Shown here piece after piece: positions 19,716 to 27,840 of a DNA stretch of 64,000 nucleotides. Made by a program: the position numbers and the translations under genes. Each line of letters starts with the position of its first letter. The first letter of the stretch is position 1. The stretch lies in NCBI RefSeq assembly GCF_018919175.1, contig NZ_JAHLQL010000001.1:186001-250000 (forward strand), read 5' to 3'. A model generated the notes under the pieces. It worked only from the letters and a program-made list of their open reading frames with translations. It did no database searches and was not told the origin of the DNA. The stretch comes from Clostridium simiarum. Its GTDB lineage: Bacteria > Bacillota > Clostridia > Clostridiales > Clostridiaceae.

Positions 19716-20759
19716 ATGAATAAGGTTAATATAAATATAGAATTTAAAAAACTTATTATATGTTTTATTTTATTTATATTATTTATAATTATTATGCCTA
19801 TAATATTTATAGGCATAGGGGACAAAGAAAAAAATCATAATAATATTAAAGGTTATGAAGGTAATGAAAAAATAAATTATTCTAAAAACAGTTTAAAAGG
19901 TAAAGAGTTCAACGATATAAAAGTGCATAATATTAAAAAAGGTGAGTTTGAAGAAATTAATTTAGAGGAATATATAGTAGGAGTAGTTGCATCTGAGATG
20001 CCAGCAAATTTTAATGAAGATGCATTAAAAGCTCAGGCTGTTGCAGCTAGAACTTTTGCCGTATCTAAGATGATTTTAAACTGTAAAAAAGCTAATGGAG
20101 CAGATATTTGTGATACTACCCACTGTCAGGTATATGTGAATAAAGAAGAGAAAATAAAAAGTTGGCCTAAGGATCAGGGTGAAGGGTATTGGGGAAAAAT
20201 AGAAAAAGCGGTGATGGATACAAAAGGAGAGATACTAATGTATGAGGGAAACTTAGTACTTAACCCTCAATATTTTGCAGTAAGTTCCGGAAAAACAGAA
20301 GATGCCTCAGAGGTTTTTTCTTTTTCAGAGCCCTATTTAATATCTGTAGAAAGTTCAGGGGAAGAAGTGGCTCCTAAATTTAAATCTAAAGTTACTTTTA
20401 GTAATAAAGAATTTGTAAATAAAATAAATCAGAACTATAAAGATTCTCGCTTGGAATATTCTAATTTATCACAAGGAGTTAAGATTATATCTAGAAGTAA
20501 AGGTGGATCAGTAAAATCTATAAAAATAGGAGATGTTAATATAAGTGGACCTGAATTTAGAAAAGTATTTAATTTGAATTCTGCAAATTTTACTATAAGT
20601 TTTATTAAGGATAAAGTAGAAATTAATTGCTTAGGCTATGGACATGGAGTAGGAATGAGTCAATGGGGGGCTAATTCTATGGGTAAAGATGGTAAAAACT
20701 ATAGAGACATACTAACTCATTATTATCAAGGGGTTAGTATAGAAAAAATTAATGATTAA
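19716..20759 (+). CDS. spoIID: Stage II sporulation protein D (peptidoglycan hydrolase)
   Basis: SpoIID is a membrane-anchored lytic transglycosylase that thins septal peptidoglycan during engulfment of the forespore. The product has an N-terminal membrane helix (about residues 12-35), then the SpoIID/LytB region with EYIVGVVASEMPANFNEDAL (catalytic Glu in ASEMP) and AVAARTFAV, and ends with the conserved GYGHGVGMSQWGA. The ATG at 19716 follows AAGGGAG at 7 bases. Expression is expected under SigE in the mother cell from homologues. Confidence 0.94.
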   Translation: MNKVNINIEFKKLIICFILFILFIIIMPIIFIGIGDKEKNHNNIKGYEGNEKINYSKNSLKGKEFNDIKVHNIKKGEFEEINLEEYIVGVVASEMPANFNEDALKAQAVAARTFAVSKMILNCKKANGADICDTTHCQVYVNKEEKIKSWPKDQGEGYWGKIEKAVMDTKGEILMYEGNLVLNPQYFAVSSGKTEDASEVFSFSEPYLISVESSGEEVAPKFKSKVTFSNKEFVNKINQNYKDSRLEYSNLSQGVKIISRSKGGSVKSIKIGDVNISGPEFRKVFNLNSANFTISFIKDKVEINCLGYGHGVGMSQWGANSMGKDGKNYRDILTHYYQGVSIEKIND

Positions 20760-20777
20760 AGCTTAATTATATAATTT

Positions 20778-20812
20778 ATCCACTGCATATTTAATGTGCA
20801 GTGGATTTTTAT
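20778..20812 (+). terminator. Terminator of spoIID
   Basis: ATCCACTGCA and TGCAGTGGAT form a 10-bp stem followed by TTTTTA, about 20 bases after the stop. Confidence 0.85.
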
Positions 20813-21055
20813 TGTGTATTTTTATAGGTAGGAATTAAATATATTTTAGATTTAACAGATATATTTACTAAGTGTTATATAGGAATGAGGAAATAAAGCT
20901 TTAGAAGCATTCCTTTTTAAAACAAGAAAATACAAAAAACTACTTACTAATATGAATTTTATGGGGAATTTTATAGAAAAAAATAGAAATAAAAATACTA
21001 AATTTATGTATTTTTTATTTGTGAAAGGACAGACTACTAAATGGAGGTGTTCATT

Positions 21056-21808
21056 ATGGACAAAAAAATAGGTAAAAGAACAAGTAATTTTTTTAAAAAG
21101 GAGGGCTTCTATGTAATATTATTTGTTTGCTTGTGCATAGTTGCTACTATAGCAGTAGTTACTGTAAAAGATAAAAAAGTTACAACAGAAGAACCACCAG
21201 TAGTAGAGAATAAAAAAGAATTTAAACTGGCAGAGGGGCGCGAGTTTCCTGAAATGGATATGAATAATGCACTTCAAGTAAAAGATAATGAAAAGAAGGC
21301 TGAGACCTCTTCAAAGGTTGAAGAGGAAAAGAAAAATATAGAAGTACCTAAAGAAGGCAAGGATTCCTCAGCAGTTTCTAAAAATTTAGATGCTAAATTT
21401 GAAAAACCAGTAGATGGAACTTTAGCAAGAGAATTTACTGAAGAAACTATTTTTTGTAGCACATTAGGTACTTGGAGAACTAAGTCTGGAATAGATATTA
21501 AGGCAGACTTAGGGAAGAAGGTTATAGCTGTATTAGAAGGTGTTATAGAAAAAGTAGATAACGATGATACGGAACTAGGAAAATACGTAGTTATAAACCA
21601 TCAAAATGGTTTAAAGACTATATATTCAAACTTAGATGAAAATGTTCAAGTAAAACAAGGACAAAAAGTATCTAAGGGACAAGAAATTGGTAAGGTAGGA
21701 AAAACTGCTGGGAACTATAGTGATGAAAAGTATGGAGATCATTTACACTTTGAAGTTCTAAAAGATGACGCAAAAGTTAATCCTGCTAAATATGTAAGCT
21801 ACAAATAG
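21056..21808 (+). CDS. spoIIQ: SpoIIQ-like M23 (LytM) protein with an altered zinc site
   Basis: A 250-residue forespore membrane protein. It has one membrane helix (about residues 17-38), a charged linker, and a C-terminal M23 domain. The position between spoIID and spoIIID is the SpoIIQ position. The second zinc motif HLHFEV is intact. In the first motif, normally HxGxD, the histidine is lysine (TWRTKSGIDIKA), so zinc binding and hydrolase activity are doubtful. Bacillus SpoIIQ also lacks this histidine, while C. difficile SpoIIQ keeps it. The ATG at 21056 is set by GGAGGTG. Confidence 0.88.
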   Translation: MDKKIGKRTSNFFKKEGFYVILFVCLCIVATIAVVTVKDKKVTTEEPPVVENKKEFKLAEGREFPEMDMNNALQVKDNEKKAETSSKVEEEKKNIEVPKEGKDSSAVSKNLDAKFEKPVDGTLAREFTEETIFCSTLGTWRTKSGIDIKADLGKKVIAVLEGVIEKVDNDDTELGKYVVINHQNGLKTIYSNLDENVQVKQGQKVSKGQEIGKVGKTAGNYSDEKYGDHLHFEVLKDDAKVNPAKYVSYK

Positions 21809-21822
21809 GGAAGAGTTAAGTT

Positions 21823-21866
21823 AGTTCAGGTAGGCATTAAATTGCCCCTGAACTTTATAAAAAGAA
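21823..21866 (+). terminator. Probable terminator of spoIIQ
   Basis: AGTTCAGG and CCTGAACT enclose an inner GGCA/TTGCC pairing. The 3' side continues as TTTATAAAA, which is a weak T-run. It is 15 bases after the stop. Confidence 0.6.
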
Positions 21867-22043
21867 ATTCAGGGACTAGTAGTTTCTAAAATTCATATTA
21901 TAAATATGAAATATATAGAAACATTAGTCAGGAACAAAAGGTTTAAATAATGCCCTTTCCTTATTGGAAAATAGCCATTGAAAAAGTAATTTAAAGAAAA
22001 ACACACGCATATTTATAAATATAGATATTAAGGAGGTAGCATT

Positions 22044-22298
22044 TTGAAAGACTATATTGAAGAGAGGGTGCTAGAGGTAGCGCATTATATAATTGATTCA
22101 AAAGCTACAATAAGAAAAACAGCAAAGGTATTTGGTGTTAGCAAAAGTACTATACACAAGGATATGACTGAAAGGCTACCTAAAATAAATCCTGTAATTG
22201 CAGAGCAAGCTAAGATAATATTAGACTTAAACAAGGCCGAACGTCATATCAGGGGTGGAAAAGCAACCAAGTTAAAATATAAAGCTATTGAAGGATAA
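22044..22298 (+). CDS. spoIIID: Sporulation transcription factor SpoIIID
   Basis: An 84-residue DNA-binding protein that adjusts SigE-dependent transcription in the mother cell. The helix-turn-helix covers about residues 22-45 (TIRKTAKVFGVSKSTIHKD), followed by the conserved basic HIRGGKATKLKYK. The start is TTG with an excellent AAGGAGGT site; this length matches the family. Confidence 0.95.
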   Translation: MKDYIEERVLEVAHYIIDSKATIRKTAKVFGVSKSTIHKDMTERLPKINPVIAEQAKIILDLNKAERHIRGGKATKLKYKAIEG

Positions 22299-22395
22299 TC
22301 ACATTCTTAGTATAATAGAAAAGAAGATTCTGTATATTTTTAGTATAAAATGACTGAATTAGTATAAAATTTCGTGAATTGGGAGTGAAAATAGA

Positions 22396-23427
22396 ATGTG
22401 GTTTTGGAGCATGGGTACAGACATGGGCATAGACCTAGGAACAGCTACAGTATTAGTTTATATAAAAGGTAAGGGGGTAATATTAAAGGAACCCTCTGTA
22501 GTAGCTATAGATAAGAATACTAATAGAATATTAGCTGTAGGAGAAGAGGCCAGGCAGATGATAGGAAGAACTCCAGGAAATATAGTAGCCTTAAGGCCGT
22601 TAAAAGATGGAGTTATATCAGACTATGATACAACTGAAAAAATGCTAAAACATTTTATTAGAAAAGCTTGTGGCAAGAGAAAGATATCTGCGCCTAAAGT
22701 TATGATTTGCGTCCCTTGTCAATCTACAGAGGTTGAGAAAAGGGCAGTAAAAGATGCAGCTATAAATGCAGGAGCAAAAAAAGTGTTTTTAATTGAAGAG
22801 CCCTTAGCGGCAGCTATTGGAGCTGGAATTGATATAACGATACCTAGTGGTAATATGGTTATTGATATAGGTGGAGGAACCACTGATATAGCTGTAATAT
22901 CTTTAGGTGGTATAGTGGTAAGGGCTTCTATTAAAATTGCTGGAGATAAGTTTGATGAGGCTATAATTAAATATATAAGGAAAAAGCACAAGCTTATGAT
23001 AGGTGAAAGGACTGCCGAAGATTTAAAAATAAATGTTGGTAGTGCATATGGTGATGATGAATTTAGCATGGATATTAAGGGAAGAGACTTAGTTTCAGGT
23101 CTACCTAAAAATATAACTGTGACTTCTTCTGAGATGAGGGAAGCATTAAAAGAGACAGTTACAATTATTGCTGACAGTACACATGCAGTTTTAGAGAAGA
23201 CTCCACCAGAGTTAGCAGCAGATATAGCAGAAAAGGGAATTGTAATGACCGGTGGAGGGTCACTCCTAAATGGATTAGATAAACTTATAGAACATATTGC
23301 AAAGGTACCTGTACATATAGCGGAGGAACCGGTATCCAGCGTAGCTGTAGGCACTGGAAAAGTGCTAGACTTCATTGATAAGTTAGATGTAACTTTAGAA
23401 GATAACAATGTGGAGCTGATAGATTAA
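22396..23427 (+). CDS. mbl: MreB/Mbl-type bacterial actin
   Basis: A 343-residue actin-like ATPase guiding lateral wall synthesis. ATP-binding motifs include GIDLGTATVLVY (phosphate 1), VIDIGGGTTDIAV (phosphate 2) and VMTGGGSLLNGLDKL (adenosine). The gene next to spoIIID is mbl in Bacillus, which is why I use that name, but MreB and Mbl cannot be separated firmly by eye. A GGGAGTGAAA site precedes the ATG. Three copies of TTAGTATAA lie in the 100 bases upstream. Confidence 0.88.
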   Translation: MWFWSMGTDMGIDLGTATVLVYIKGKGVILKEPSVVAIDKNTNRILAVGEEARQMIGRTPGNIVALRPLKDGVISDYDTTEKMLKHFIRKACGKRKISAPKVMICVPCQSTEVEKRAVKDAAINAGAKKVFLIEEPLAAAIGAGIDITIPSGNMVIDIGGGTTDIAVISLGGIVVRASIKIAGDKFDEAIIKYIRKKHKLMIGERTAEDLKINVGSAYGDDEFSMDIKGRDLVSGLPKNITVTSSEMREALKETVTIIADSTHAVLEKTPPELAADIAEKGIVMTGGGSLLNGLDKLIEHIAKVPVHIAEEPVSSVAVGTGKVLDFIDKLDVTLEDNNVELID

Positions 23428-23461
23428 ATTTTGTTATAGATTAAAATGATGAAGGTTTTAT

Positions 23462-23494
23462 GGACTACTCTTTTTTAAAGGAGTAGTCCTATTT
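23462..23494. terminator. Bidirectional terminator between mbl and yyaC
   Basis: GGACTACTC and GAGTAGTCC form a 9-bp stem in the short gap between convergent genes, with T-rich sequence on the plus side and A-rich sequence in the loop. Confidence 0.7.
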
Positions 23495-23510
23495 TAATTA
23501 AAAACATATA

Positions 23511-24044
23511 TTAATCATGATATAAATTCTTTAAATATATTGAATAAAACAATGATTCCGCAATTATTTCTGCCATATCCATAATAAAACTTAATCTTAT
23601 GTTTTTATTAAGAAAGATATCACCGCCATCGTTAGAGTCTATTATACCTATAATAGATGTATCACCTACGTCAGGCAGATTTTTTCCAACACCTTTACCT
23701 GGATGAATAGGATAATCTCTTACATGAATTTCTCCTATAGAATTTTTTTCGCCTAAACAAGCATCTATAGCTAATATATTGGAGTGGGGGTGCATGCCTT
23801 TTATGTTAGATATTCTTTCACATAAATTTATTGCATGAATTGGGGAAGAAACACTTCCATAGACAGGTAAGGGAAAGAACCTATGTTGAAGAATTGTACC
23901 TACAAGAGGTCCTAAAGAATCGCCAATACATCTATCAGTTCCTATACATATTATTACAGAGTCTTTATCTATATAATCTTTCATAAAGTAAGAAAGCTCA
24001 TAAATAGCCATTTTATTTTTATAGTGTATTTTTGATTTATTCAA
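23511..24044 (-). CDS. yyaC: YyaC-type sporulation protein (DUF1256)
   Basis: A 177-residue protein of the DUF1256/YyaC family, related in fold to the germination protease GPR and hydrogenase maturation proteases. Conserved segments are CIGTDRCIGDSLGPLVG near the N-terminus, YGSVSSPIHAINL, and AIDACLGE. The role in spores is not settled. The minus-strand start is best placed at TTG (24044), 8 bases after AGGAGG; an upstream in-frame GTG is part of the ribosome site. It converges on mbl. Confidence 0.85.
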   Translation of the reverse strand: MNKSKIHYKNKMAIYELSYFMKDYIDKDSVIICIGTDRCIGDSLGPLVGTILQHRFFPLPVYGSVSSPIHAINLCERISNIKGMHPHSNILAIDACLGEKNSIGEIHVRDYPIHPGKGVGKNLPDVGDTSIIGIIDSNDGGDIFLNKNIRLSFIMDMAEIIAESLFYSIYLKNLYHD

Positions 24045-24406
24045 TATAACCACCTCCTAACTAATTTATATGTACAATAAAAAATAATATTAAAGAAATA
24101 AATAAAAATATTAAATCATAATAAAGTAAAATCTTTTATATATTTAAAATAAGAGAGAATAGGTGTTGAATTTTAGTTAAATATATAATTCATACTCCAT
24201 AATAATAAATGGCAAAACTCTCTTTAATATTGATGAAATGCGGATTTTTACAAGAAACTATTCATAATTAATAAAGGAAGTGAAAGATGATTTATTATTA
24301 AATTCATATACATGTTAAAAAATATAAATATAGTATATATAGGGAGTAATATGGAGAAAAATAGAGAAGTAGAAAAATAAACCTAGATAAAGGGGGAAAA
24401 TCAAGG

Positions 24407-24481
24407 TTGAATTTATATCTATATCTATGTATACTATTCTTTGTCAGCCGGGTTACGGCGAACAAGACAAGACAAAGTTAG
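24407..24481 (+). CDS. Possible 24-residue membrane peptide or leader ORF
   Basis: A TTG start at 24407 lies 10 bases after AAGGGGG (24390-24396). It opens a frame for 24 residues: a hydrophobic first half (NLYLYLCILFFVS) and a polar, basic end (RVTANKTRQS). The stop lies inside a 7-bp hairpin (GTTAGTC/GACTAAC, 24477-24497), 39 bases before the first tRNA. I do not recognise the peptide. It could be a small membrane protein, a leader peptide or a chance frame. The rest of the 475-base gap (24045-24519) is AT-rich with only a nine-codon frame at 24351. Confidence 0.35.
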   Translation: MNLYLYLCILFFVSRVTANKTRQS

Positions 24482-24519
24482 TCACGTTAAGACTAACAAA
24501 ATAAAATATTGGTGGATAT

Positions 24520-24594
24520 GCTGGCATGGCTCAACGGTAGAGCAGCTGACTTGTAATCAGCAGGTTGTAGGTTCGATTCCTATTGCCAGCTCCA
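24520..24594 (+). tRNA. tRNA-Thr(TGT), copy 1
   Basis: The acceptor GCTGGCA pairs with TGCCAGC, the anticodon loop is CTTGTAA (anticodon TGT), the T loop is TTCGATT, and CCA is encoded. Length is 75 bases. Identical to copy 2 at 24789. Confidence 0.97.
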
Positions 24595-24598
24595 GTAT

Positions 24599-24683
24599 GG
24601 AGGAATTCCCGAGTGGCTAAAGGGGGCAGACTGTAAATCTGTTGTCAACGACTTCGATGGTTCGAATCCATCTTCCTCCACCA
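24599..24683 (+). tRNA. tRNA-Tyr(GTA), copy 1
   Basis: The acceptor GGAGGAA pairs with TTCCTCC, the anticodon loop is CTGTAAA (anticodon GTA), a long class II variable arm is present, and CCA is encoded. Length is 85 bases. Confidence 0.97.
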
Positions 24684-24689
24684 AAAAAA

Positions 24690-24765
24690 GGGCGCATAGC
24701 TCAGCTGGGAGAGCATCTGCCTTACAAGCAGAGGGTCACAGGTTCGATCCCTGTTGTGCCCACCA
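24690..24765 (+). tRNA. tRNA-Val(TAC)
   Basis: The acceptor GGGCGCA pairs with TGTGCCC, the anticodon loop is CTTACAA (anticodon TAC), the T loop is TTCGATC, and CCA is encoded. Length is 76 bases. It separates the two Thr-Tyr pairs. Confidence 0.97.
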
Positions 24766-24788
24766 ATTTTTAAAATTTAATAGTATGT

Positions 24789-24863
24789 GCTGGCATGGCT
24801 CAACGGTAGAGCAGCTGACTTGTAATCAGCAGGTTGTAGGTTCGATTCCTATTGCCAGCTCCA
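24789..24863 (+). tRNA. tRNA-Thr(TGT), copy 2
   Basis: Same sequence as the copy at 24520, including the four-base spacer to the following tRNA-Tyr. This indicates duplication of the Thr-Tyr pair. Confidence 0.97.
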
Positions 24864-24867
24864 GTAT

Positions 24868-24952
24868 GGAGGAATTCCCGAGTGGCTAAAGGGGGCAGAC
24901 TGTAAATCTGTTGTCAACGACTTCGATGGTTCGAATCCGTCTTCCTCCACCA
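24868..24952 (+). tRNA. tRNA-Tyr(GTA), copy 2
   Basis: Differs from copy 1 by one base in the T stem (CCGTC instead of CCATC), which changes a U-A pair to U-G. CCA is encoded. Confidence 0.97.
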
Positions 24953-24980
24953 AAAGACACTTTAAGTGTCTTTTTTATTT
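24953..24980 (+). terminator. Terminator of the tRNA cluster
   Basis: AAAAGACACT and AGTGTCTTTT form a tight stem followed by TTATTTTAT, directly after the last tRNA. Confidence 0.85.
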
Positions 24981-25045
24981 TATAATATTAATTACAATGG
25001 TTTGATACCATATATGAAAAAATTATAAATATGTATTTTAGTATA

Positions 25046-25074
25046 TTGACTTGATAAGTCAAGCATGTTAAAAT
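25046..25074 (+). promoter_or_regulatory. Promoter of the metK leader, overlapped by a palindrome
   Basis: TTGACT (25046-25051), 17 bases, TAAAAT (25069-25074) with an extended TG one base before the -10 box. The -35 box is the left arm of a perfect 7-3-7 inverted repeat, TTGACTT-GAT-AAGTCAA (25046-25062), a possible operator. Confidence 0.65.
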
Positions 25075-25098
25075 TGGTATGTTGTAAAATTACATAGA

Positions 25099-25245
25099 CT
25101 CTTATCAAGAGAGGTGGAGGGAAAGGGCCCTATGAAACCCGGCAACCGGTGCATGTGCACTATGGTGCCAATTCCTGCAGTATAATTCTGCAAGATAAGA
25201 GAGAGGATGAAATGCAGTCTCTTCTTTCTTGAGGAGACTTTTTTT
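25099..25245 (+). promoter_or_regulatory. SAM-I (S-box) riboswitch with terminator, upstream of metK
   Basis: The aptamer is bounded by P1 arms CTCTTATC (25099) and GATAAGAG (25194). Inside are the family core motifs AGAGAGGTGGAGGGA, GGCCCTATGAAACCCGGCAACC, and GGTGCCAATTCCTGC. The expression platform is a terminator with AGTCTCTTC and GAGGAGACT arms (25216-25239) followed by TTTTTTT. The 3' strand of P1 (AAGAGAGAGG) can also pair with the 5' terminator arm (TCTCTT), giving the usual switch: SAM bound means termination. Confidence 0.96.
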
Positions 25246-25307
25246 ATTATATAATTTAAGAAGGGAGTGAAAAACTGCATTTAAATTACATTTAGTGCAG
25301 ATAAATT

Positions 25308-26483
25308 ATGAGGAGATTATTTACATCAGAATCAGTAACAGAAGGACATCCAGATAAGATTTGTGACCAAATATCAGATGCTATATTAGATACTATATTG
25401 TCTCATGATGCAAATGCAAGGGTAGCTTGTGAAACTGCAGTAACTACAGGAATGGTTATGGTTATGGGAGAAATATCTACTAATTGCTATGTTGATATAC
25501 CAAAGGTTGTTAGAAAAACTATTGAAGAGATAGGCTATGTTAGAGCAAAGTATGGATTTGATGCTGATACTTGCGCGGTATTGACTTCTATAGATGAACA
25601 ATCAGCAGATATTGCTATGGGAGTAAATGAGGCTCTAGAATCTAAAAAAGGTGAAATGGACAAAATTGAGGCCATCGGAGCTGGAGATCAAGGTATGATG
25701 TTCGGATTTGCTACTAATGAAACACCTGAGTATATGCCACTTCCAATAGCTATGGCACATAAATTATCAAGAAGGTTAACAGAGGTTAGAAAAGATGGAA
25801 CTCTTTCTTATTTAAGACCAGATGGGAAAACTCAAGTAACAGTAGAATATGAAGATAATAAACCTTTAAGAATAGATGCTATAGTAATATCTACTCAACA
25901 TAGTCCAGAGGTATCCATGGAGCAAATAGATAAAGATCTTCGTGAGTATGTAATTAAGACTGTAGTACCAGTTGAGTTGTTAGATGAAAACACTAAATAC
26001 TATATAAATCCAACAGGAAGATTTGTTATAGGGGGACCTCAAGGGGACTCAGGATTAACTGGAAGAAAGATAATCGTAGATACTTATGGTGGATATGGAA
26101 GACATGGAGGTGGAGCTTTCTCTGGAAAGGATCCTACTAAAGTTGACCGTTCCGCAGCCTATGCAGCTAGATGGGTAGCTAAAAATTTAGTAGCGGCAGG
26201 AGTTGCAGATAAACTAGAGATTGAACTAGCTTATGCTATAGGAGTTGCAAAACCAGTATCTATAGAGGTAGAGACCTTTGGAACAGGAAAAATAAGTGAT
26301 GATAAAATAGTAGAAATAATCCAAAAAGTATTTGATTTAAGACCAGCAGCAATAATTAAGGAATTAGATTTAAGAAGACCATTATATAGACAAACTGCTG
26401 CATATGGTCATTTTGGAAGAATAGATTTAGACCTACCATGGGAAGAACTAAACAAGGTAGATGAAATAAAAAAATATGTATAA
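25308..26483 (+). CDS. metK: S-adenosylmethionine synthase
   Basis: The enzyme makes SAM from methionine and ATP, and its transcript is controlled by the SAM riboswitch upstream. It has 391 residues with [28 protein letters not shown] and [19 protein letters not shown]. The start is firm: a stop codon lies two codons upstream and [15 protein letters not shown] aligns with family starts. No ribosome site lies at the usual distance. The only good one, AAGGGAGTGA (25261-25270), is about 37 bases away, with a CTGCAT/GTGCAG hairpin between that could bring it close. Confidence 0.96.
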   Translation: MRRLFTSESVTEGHPDKICDQISDAILDTILSHDANARVACETAVTTGMVMVMGEISTNCYVDIPKVVRKTIEEIGYVRAKYGFDADTCAVLTSIDEQSADIAMGVNEALESKKGEMDKIEAIGAGDQGMMFGFATNETPEYMPLPIAMAHKLSRRLTEVRKDGTLSYLRPDGKTQVTVEYEDNKPLRIDAIVISTQHSPEVSMEQIDKDLREYVIKTVVPVELLDENTKYYINPTGRFVIGGPQGDSGLTGRKIIVDTYGGYGRHGGGAFSGKDPTKVDRSAAYAARWVAKNLVAAGVADKLEIELAYAIGVAKPVSIEVETFGTGKISDDKIVEIIQKVFDLRPAAIIKELDLRRPLYRQTAAYGHFGRIDLDLPWEELNKVDEIKKYV

Positions 26484-26495
26484 AAAGCTAATGCT

Positions 26496-26532
26496 AAAAA
26501 ATACCCTCTATTATATATAGAGGGTATTTTTT
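26496..26532. terminator. Bidirectional terminator between metK and nagA
   Basis: AAAAAATACCCTCTA and TAGAGGGTATTTTTT form a nearly perfect stem. It serves both convergent genes because A and T runs flank both sides. Confidence 0.88.
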
Positions 26533-26535
26533 ATT

Positions 26536-27666
26536 CTAATATATTACTTTACCATTAATTATAACTTTTTTAATATTTATTTCTTCATCAAACAATATTA
26601 TATCCGCATCAAAACCTTCTTTTATGGAACCTTTTCTATGATCTACATTACAAAGTTTAGCAGGATTTAAGGTAGCCATATTAACAATTTCATGTAAAGG
26701 ATAGTTTGTGTTGTTATGAACATTTCTGACTGCTTTATCTAAGGTTAAAACGGAACCAGCAAGAGAACCTGATTTTAATCTAGCAGCACCTTTTTCAACA
26801 ATAACCTCTTGACCCCCTAAAGAATATGTGCCATCTGCCATGGAGCATGCCATCATAGCATCTGTTACTAATAAAACTTTATCTAACCCTTTTTGTTTAT
26901 AGGCTACTCTAAGAGAAGGATAGCTTATATGAATTCCATCAGATATAGTTTCTGTGGTTATATGAGAATCGAATATAGCTCCTACTACGCCAGGTTCTCT
27001 GTGGTGCAATCCAGGCATAGCGTTGTAAAGGTGTGTTGAGTGGCAAACCCCACATTCAATACTTTCCATAGTCTCTTTATAAGTTGCTTTAGTATGTCCT
27101 ATAGATACAACTATTCCCTTTTCTTTTAAATAAGCTATAAGCTCACTAGCTCCTTCTATTTCAGGTGCCATAGTAACACTTACTACTGCATCAATATTTT
27201 CACCAACCATTTCTAAAAATGATTCTATGGATGGTTTTTGAATAAACTGAGGGTTTTGAGCTCCTATAGCGGAAGGATTTATAAAAGGTCCTTCTAAGTG
27301 TACTCCTAATACATTAGCTCCTTCTGTGCCCTTGTATTTTGCATCCTTTATAGCTTCTACAGATTTTCTTATATCTTCTTTAGCACAAGTCATAGTAGTT
27401 GGCAAAAAGGAGGTAGTTCCAAACTGTGCAATAGTTTTTGCAATTATATTTAAAGAGTCATAGCTACCATCCATGGTATCGCGCCCTCCAGCGCCATGGA
27501 TATGTACATCTATAAAGCCAGGAGCTAAATATAAACCTTCACCATCAATGACTTCTTTATCATCTAAATCCTTTGGATTTATAGTTTTAATCTTATTATT
27601 TTCAATAAGAACAGAACCTCTTTCAATTCTATCACTATATATTATTCTACAATTTTTAATTAACAT
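26536..27666 (-). CDS. nagA: N-acetylglucosamine-6-phosphate deacetylase
   Basis: The enzyme removes the acetyl group from GlcNAc-6-phosphate during amino sugar use and wall recycling. It belongs to the amidohydrolase superfamily and has 376 residues. Metal-binding motifs are FIDVHIHGAGG (HxH), the glutamate in GVHLEGPFI, SIGHTKA and THLYNAMPG; the catalytic aspartate is in LVTDAM. It ends with DADIILFDEE. The start has GAGGTGA upstream on the minus strand. No nagB or transporter gene is adjacent, so it appears to stand alone. Confidence 0.94.
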   Translation of the reverse strand: MLIKNCRIIYSDRIERGSVLIENNKIKTINPKDLDDKEVIDGEGLYLAPGFIDVHIHGAGGRDTMDGSYDSLNIIAKTIAQFGTTSFLPTTMTCAKEDIRKSVEAIKDAKYKGTEGANVLGVHLEGPFINPSAIGAQNPQFIQKPSIESFLEMVGENIDAVVSVTMAPEIEGASELIAYLKEKGIVVSIGHTKATYKETMESIECGVCHSTHLYNAMPGLHHREPGVVGAIFDSHITTETISDGIHISYPSLRVAYKQKGLDKVLLVTDAMMACSMADGTYSLGGQEVIVEKGAARLKSGSLAGSVLTLDKAVRNVHNNTNYPLHEIVNMATLNPAKLCNVDHRKGSIKEGFDADIILFDEEINIKKVIINGKVIY

Positions 27667-27840
27667 TAAATCACCTCGTATAATATATTCTTTGTATATT
27701 ATTATAGCAGATATTTTTCTTTAAGTTGAATTTTATTTTTGTTGTACTATAATTTTCATTAGAACTATAGGTTAAAAATACCGTATTAAAAGGTAATTAT
27801 GATATAATTATTGTAATTAAGAATTGAGTGAGGAGATTCT

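Noticed and set aside
21008..21035. SigF promoter of spoIIQ (GTATT and GGACAGACT)
   Set aside because: It would start transcription inside or next to the ribosome site and the -35 box is weak.
22719..23408. A 229-codon frame antisense to mbl
   Set aside because: It mirrors the conserved actin gene, has no ribosome site, and its composition follows from reverse complement of the coding strand.
24520..24952. Prophage or integrative element attachment at the tRNA cluster
   Set aside because: No integrase gene or repeated 3' tRNA end outside the cluster; the repeats are whole tRNA genes.
25068..25280. Minus-strand frame across the metK leader
   Set aside because: It covers the SAM riboswitch, whose conserved RNA motifs explain the sequence on the plus strand.
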